From CAYYNP01 sp964472545 (GTDB lineage: Bacteria; Planctomycetota; Planctomycetia; Pirellulales; Thermoguttaceae), in assembly GCA_964472545.1 (NCBI GenBank), contig CAYYNP010000345.1, forward strand, positions 1-10,017: a stretch of 10,017 bases of DNA, given 5' to 3'. The notes below the pieces were generated by a model that was not told where the DNA came from, searched no databases, and saw nothing but the letters and a program-made list of their open reading frames with translations. This document shows, one piece after another, positions 6,083 to 10,017 of this stretch (position 1 is its first letter; every line of letters starts with the position of its first letter). A program made the translations under genes and the position numbers.

Positions 6083-8203
6083 ATGCAGATTCTCGCTCGC
6101 TTCTTCGTCCTAACGATTCTCGTCGCGTACCTGGCATCGCCAGCGACTGCGGCCGAGCGGCCGAACGTATTGTTCATTATGTCGGACGATCATGCAGCGC
6201 ATGCCGTCGGGGCCTACGGCGGCCGGTTGGCCGCCCTCGATCCCACGCCCGTCATCGACCGACTAGCCGCCGAAGGCATGCTGTTTGAGAACTGCTTCGT
6301 CACGAACTCGATCTGCACGCCTAGCCGGGCGTGCATCATGACGGGCCAATACAGCCACATCAACGGAAGCTATACGCTCGGTGGCCGACTTGCGCCCGCC
6401 GAGCAGTATCTGGCCATCGAGATGCGCGGCGCCGGTTACCAGACGGCCATGATCGGCAAGTGGCACCTCAAGGAGGAACCGAATTTCGATTACTACAAGG
6501 TGCTGCCCGGCCAAGGGGCCTATCACAATCCGACCTTCAAACAGAAGACCGCAGGAGCCTGGCCGAAGAACGTGGTGCAGATGGAAGGCCACTCCTCCGA
6601 CTGCATCACCGACAGCACGCTGGCCTGGCTCGAAGAACGCGATCCGGATAAGCCGTTCTTCCTCATGCATCACTACAAGGCCCCCCACGATTTCTTCGAT
6701 CATGCCGCGCGCTACGAGGACTATCTGGCCGAGGTCGACGTTCCCGAGCCCAAGAGTCTCTGGGAGCAGCCCGACTTCGGGTCGATTGCCACGCTCGGCC
6801 ACGACGGCGAATGTGCCCGGTTTATCGGAACGTCGATCGGCCCGCGTCACGCCTTCCGCAACTACACGCGCAACTGGGCCAAGGAGCCCGGACTCACGGC
6901 GGATGAAGCCAAGCGGCAGTGTTACCAGGCTTATCTGAAGAAGTACCTGCGCTGCGTGAAGGGCGTCGACGACAATCTGGCCCGGCTGTTTGCCTACATG
7001 AAGAAGCACGGCATCCTCGACAACACCGTCATTCTCTACACGGGCGACCAGGGCATGATGCTTGGTGAGCACGACTATCAAGACAAGCGGTGGATGTATG
7101 AGCCGTCGCAGCAGATGCCGTTGTTGATTCGCTATCCCAAGACCATTAAGGCGGGCAGCCGAACGGACGCGATCGTCGAGAACGTCGACTTCGGCCCCAC
7201 GATGCTCGATTTTGCCGGCGTGGCGACGCCCGACACCATGCAGGGCCGCAGCCTTCGATCGATCTGCGAAACGGGAGCAGAGCCGGCCGACTGGCGCCAG
7301 GCGGCCTATTATCGCTACTGGATGCACATGGCCCATCATTGGAACCCGTCGCACTTCGGCATCCGCACCAAACAGCACAAGCTGATCTTCTACTACGGTT
7401 GCGACATGAACGGCGGCAACCAAACGCCGCCGGGCTGGGAACTCTACGACATGCAGAAGGATCCTCACGAAATCCACAACGTGTACGACGATCCCGCCTA
7501 TGCGGAAGTCGTCGAACGGCTCAAGAAGGTCCTCGCCGCAAAACGCCGCGAAGTTCGCGATACCGACGAGCAATTCCCCGAGATTCGGGCCGTCGTCGAG
7601 CGGTTCTGGGATTTCGACGAAGAAGATCGAGCGGCGGCCAGGCAGATTTCGCATGACTACGCGGAGCGGTCGCGCGCCCGGGGAGCACGCACATCGGGCC
7701 CGGCTCGCACGAGCCAGAAGGCGGAAGTGCTACCGGGCGGCTGGATCAAGCCGGCCGCATCGAAGGCACCGTTGCGAAACTGCGACGGCCACCAGGAGAT
7801 CTCTCGCAATGCCGTCTACCGCGTAAGTCACGTGGGGCCGGCGTCGTTCAATGTAGACAACGCCTATCTCGTCAGCGGCGAGGCACCGCCGGTCAAACCC
7901 CATGCGTTCCACTCGCCGGAGAATGCCGATCGGCCGCACGTCGTGATACGGTTAGAGAAGCCAAGTCAGGTGCGCCGCCTGCAAATCGTCAATCGCAAGA
8001 ACAGTCTCCATGAAAGGGCCGCCGGTTTGACGGTGTGGGTCGGCGACGACGAAGTCAACTGGCGTGAGGTTTGGCAGGCCGAAGCGGTCGCTGCGGCGTG
8101 GACGATCGACACCGGAGACGAATTGACGTGCCGCTATCTCAAGGTCGGCCTTCCGCGGACCGGCACGTTGCATCTGAAGCAGTTGATTGTGTTTGGCGAG
8201 TGA
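6083..8203 (+). CDS. Secreted Cys-type sulfatase with discoidin-like C-terminal domain
   Basis: This is a predicted extracytoplasmic sulfatase of 706 residues. The ATG at 6083 is chosen because a clear signal peptide follows (hydrophobic 7-22, cleavage after ATAA near 24). The earlier ATG at 6005 adds 26 residues with no signal character. The ribosome binding site is weak (GGA nine bases upstream). Motifs are MSDDH (D35, D36), formylglycine site CTPSR (C78, R82), GKWH (K126, H128), APH (H202), GDQG (D322, Q323) and QDKR (K335). The GEHDYQDKRWMYE region and the later YYRYW and IRTKQHKLIFYYG segments resemble bacterial sulfatases near the N-acetylglucosamine-6-sulfatase/choline-sulfatase groups, but I cannot fix the substrate. 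After a basic linker (about 528-547), residues about 610-706 look like an F5/8 type C (discoidin) beta-sandwich: VVIRLEKPSQV, IVNR, ERAAGLTVWV, VNWREVW and RYLKVGL in the expected order. Such domains bind carbohydrates or surfaces. It is divergent from gene 2 and convergent with gene 4. Confidence 0.9.
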   Translation: MQILARFFVLTILVAYLASPATAAERPNVLFIMSDDHAAHAVGAYGGRLAALDPTPVIDRLAAEGMLFENCFVTNSICTPSRACIMTGQYSHINGSYTLGGRLAPAEQYLAIEMRGAGYQTAMIGKWHLKEEPNFDYYKVLPGQGAYHNPTFKQKTAGAWPKNVVQMEGHSSDCITDSTLAWLEERDPDKPFFLMHHYKAPHDFFDHAARYEDYLAEVDVPEPKSLWEQPDFGSIATLGHDGECARFIGTSIGPRHAFRNYTRNWAKEPGLTADEAKRQCYQAYLKKYLRCVKGVDDNLARLFAYMKKHGILDNTVILYTGDQGMMLGEHDYQDKRWMYEPSQQMPLLIRYPKTIKAGSRTDAIVENVDFGPTMLDFAGVATPDTMQGRSLRSICETGAEPADWRQAAYYRYWMHMAHHWNPSHFGIRTKQHKLIFYYGCDMNGGNQTPPGWELYDMQKDPHEIHNVYDDPAYAEVVERLKKVLAAKRREVRDTDEQFPEIRAVVERFWDFDEEDRAAARQISHDYAERSRARGARTSGPARTSQKAEVLPGGWIKPAASKAPLRNCDGHQEISRNAVYRVSHVGPASFNVDNAYLVSGEAPPVKPHAFHSPENADRPHVVIRLEKPSQVRRLQIVNRKNSLHERAAGLTVWVGDDEVNWREVWQAEAVAAAWTIDTGDELTCRYLKVGLPRTGTLHLKQLIVFGE

Positions 8204-8273
8204 GCCGGAACGGAGAACGCAGCCGCCCCGAATCGGGCCACGAACACGGCGTGCAGCACGGCCGGCTCGACGC

Positions 8274-9830
8274 CTACAACCGTTTCGCCAGCACCCAGCG
8301 ATTGCCGTCGCCGATGATGAAACTCTGCCACACGCCGTATCGCAACCCGTGGATCGTGAAGGCGTCGCGCGTGCCGCCGGTCTGGTTGATGATGTGGTCG
8401 AGCACGTCGTCGTCTTCCAGGAGATAGTCGGGCTGGCGAGCGGACCACAATGCGGCCAGCGCCGGATCGGCCGGATTGTTCAACCGCCCGCCGGACGCGC
8501 CGACCAGCCGGGCGACGTCCCGATCGGCCAGCCCGAAAGTGTAGTCGAAGATCGTCACGTCGCCGTGATAGGCCAAGGCACCGATCCGCCGGGTGGCGAT
8601 CGTGGCGTCCTTCGGCAGATGGTCGCGGATCCAGACCGACGGGCCGACCAGGTTCTTGCCGGCCAAGACGTAGCCGGGAAACGTCTCCATCCGCGCCATC
8701 TTGGCCGTGCGATCCAGAAGGCCGGTCATCGCCAGCAGCAACGCGGAAGCCAACACGGCCGCGATCGGCAGCGCCGGCTGGGATATCCGCCGTACGAGCC
8801 GATGGATCAGCCCGGTCAGCCCGGCCCAGAAGAGGACCAACGCGGCCGGCAGATACGGGGCGAAGTAGCGTCCCGTATCGGTCCAGTCGGGCGACGAGTA
8901 GATGCCGAACGCCAGGCCAGCCGCCGTCACGGCAGCGAGCATTCCGGCGGTCGGTGCGTCGGCACGACGTAGGCGAAGATACCCGAGTACAAGCACCGGC
9001 AGCGCCAAATAGCCGGTGATCGGAAACGAGACGTTCGCACTGCGGCCAACGAGAAACTGATAGCCGTGGGCAATCACGTGAAACGGCCCGCTCGGTTTGC
9101 TGTGAAACGTGTTCGGCACGACGTCGCCGAAGTAGGCGTAGCGGAGTGCCGTGACCGCCGCGACCAGAGCGACCATTGTCAGCCCGCCGCGAATCAGCCG
9201 GCCCCGAATCAGACGACGATGGTCGCCGCCGTTTCGCCACGCCAGCACCAGGTAGATGGGATAGACGACGACCGCCTCGGGATGTACCAGGAACGCGAAC
9301 GCGCCCAGCACCGCCAGCCAGAGCGAGTCGGAACTGCGCAACACGATCAGCACCATCGCCAACAGCATCGCCGCCAGCAGCCCGGTCTCCATGGCGGCCA
9401 GCGAGAAGTAGGTGAAATCGAAACTCAGGGCCAGCAAGATCACCGGCACCACGGCCAATCCCGCGGGAGGATCACCGCGTCGAAGCCGGGCGACCAAGTT
9501 CCGCCCGAGCAGCAGCGTCATCAACAGGCACCCCATCAGCAACAGGAATCCCAGCGCCTTGCCGGCCAGGATGGGATCGGTCACGGCCGCCAGCGGCGTG
9601 ACGAACAACAGCCAGCCGATGTTCGTCACGCCCTCGACCGGGGCGTCGCCCGGTTGAAACACGAAGCCGTGTCCGGCCAGCAGATTGCGGACGTACTGCA
9701 AGCCGATGTAGGCGTCGTCGATGACGAAGTTGCGGATCTGATAGGCAAAATGGCCCACGCAGCCCAACGCGAGCGACATCACGGCCAGCGTGGAGGCGAT
9801 CCGGCGGCGGTCATCTACAGCATCGTTCAT
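8274..9830 (-). CDS. GT-C-fold membrane glycosyltransferase, AftB/ArnT-like
   Basis: This is a 518-residue multi-pass membrane protein starting at ATG 9830, with about ten to eleven hydrophobic segments between residues 11 and 371 and a soluble C-terminal part (about 380-518). The first outside loop has VIDDAYIGLQYVRNL (37-50), with the paired Asp (D38, D39) expected of GT-C enzymes. It is followed by HGFVFQPGDAPVEGVTN (54-70), which closely fits the AftB-type pattern. LAAMETG (144-150), GRYFAPYLP (320-328) and the C-terminal IGALAYHGDVTIFDYTFGLADRD (416-438 region) also fit this class. Known relatives transfer a sugar from a polyprenyl-phosphate donor on the outer face of the cytoplasmic membrane. 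AftB itself adds arabinofuranose in mycobacteria; donor and acceptor here are unknown. A short in-frame RLIRG duplication lies in a cytoplasmic loop (206-215). No strong ribosome binding site or promoter is visible. The gene converges on the second sulfatase gene across 70 bases with no clear terminator. Confidence 0.8.
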   Translation of the reverse strand: MNDAVDDRRRIASTLAVMSLALGCVGHFAYQIRNFVIDDAYIGLQYVRNLLAGHGFVFQPGDAPVEGVTNIGWLLFVTPLAAVTDPILAGKALGFLLLMGCLLMTLLLGRNLVARLRRGDPPAGLAVVPVILLALSFDFTYFSLAAMETGLLAAMLLAMVLIVLRSSDSLWLAVLGAFAFLVHPEAVVVYPIYLVLAWRNGGDHRRLIRGRLIRGGLTMVALVAAVTALRYAYFGDVVPNTFHSKPSGPFHVIAHGYQFLVGRSANVSFPITGYLALPVLVLGYLRLRRADAPTAGMLAAVTAAGLAFGIYSSPDWTDTGRYFAPYLPAALVLFWAGLTGLIHRLVRRISQPALPIAAVLASALLLAMTGLLDRTAKMARMETFPGYVLAGKNLVGPSVWIRDHLPKDATIATRRIGALAYHGDVTIFDYTFGLADRDVARLVGASGGRLNNPADPALAALWSARQPDYLLEDDDVLDHIINQTGGTRDAFTIHGLRYGVWQSFIIGDGNRWVLAKRL

Positions 9831-9896
9831 GGCGGTTGGGGCTTCGTTGTCTCGCGTAACCAGCTATGCTACACCAGTTTACGTCAGAAGTGGCCA

Positions 9897-9908
9897 CGTC
9901 GGCCGACG
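9897..9908. repeat. Twelve-base perfect palindrome upstream of gene 4
   Basis: CGTCGGCCGACG is perfectly self-complementary and lies 67-78 bases upstream of the gene 4 start. It could be an operator. Its parts (TCGGCCGA) are common in this GC-rich sequence, so chance is equally possible. The rest of 9831-10017 holds nothing I can identify. Confidence 0.3.
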
Positions 9909-10017
9909 GGCAGTTCAGATTCTCGTAACCCACTCTGCTGCAACGAGTTGGCGTCGAACGAAGGTACTCATTCGCCGAACCCGTCAAGAGCCGTTCGTAG
10001 TGACCGCATTCATGCGG

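Noticed and set aside
5951..6288. Possible small gene starting at the ATG at 5951 ahead of gene 3
   Set aside because: It runs far into gene 3 in another frame and its later part is an Arg-rich shadow of the sulfatase coding frame.
8225..8239. GCCCCGAATCGGGCC as a terminator hairpin between genes 3 and 4
   Set aside because: The stem is only four pairs with no T run on either strand, so it is not a credible intrinsic terminator.
8134..9240. 368-codon minus-strand frame overlapping gene 4
   Set aside because: Its translation is rich in Arg, Ser, Gly and Pro without structure, while the overlapping frame gives clear membrane segments and GT-C motifs.

Overview
The window is GC-rich, densely coding DNA that looks planctomycetal, probably of the Pirellula/Rhodopirellula type. 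The evidence is two secreted sulfatases side by side, each with an extra C-terminal module, plus a large exported PQQ-like beta-propeller protein with an N-terminal methyltransferase-like domain, an architecture I associate with planctomycetes. Start sites with weak or no Shine-Dalgarno sequence also fit. The assignment rests on gene content and recalled family knowledge; there is no marker gene in the window.

Layout from left to right. Bases 1-237 hold no gene I can support, only a short inverted repeat near the edge and a good ribosome binding site just before gene 1. Gene 1 (238-3486, +) encodes the exported methyltransferase-like/beta-propeller fusion. Gene 2 (3513-5822, -) converges on it with a 26-base gap and encodes a Cys-type sulfatase with a beta-strand-rich, autotransporter-passenger-like tail. 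A 260-base divergent intergenic region (5823-6082) carries a reasonable minus-strand promoter and a much weaker plus-strand one with overlapping -35 positions. Gene 3 (6083-8203, +) is a second Cys-type sulfatase with a discoidin (F5/8 type C)-like C-terminal domain. Gene 4 (8274-9830, -) converges on gene 3 with a 70-base gap and encodes a multi-pass GT-C-fold glycosyltransferase of the AftB/ArnT-like kind. Bases 9831-10017 hold no gene, only a 12-base perfect palindrome.

How the genes may work together. Genes 2 and 3 are predicted to leave the cytoplasm and remove sulfate esters from glycans. Their unrelated tails would hold them to a polymer or surface. Gene 1 is also exported and may be a scaffold or enzyme at the same surface, but its substrate cannot be read from sequence. 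Gene 4 is a membrane enzyme that would add a sugar from a lipid-linked donor on the outer face of the cytoplasmic membrane. The convergent and divergent arrangement means no two genes here form a classical operon. A shared pathway of sulfated glycan turnover is inference from neighbourhood. The sulfatase-maturation enzyme, glycoside hydrolases and transporters expected of a full utilisation locus are not in the window. I found no tRNA, rRNA, CRISPR array, insertion sequence or phage gene, and nothing I would call an undescribed system.
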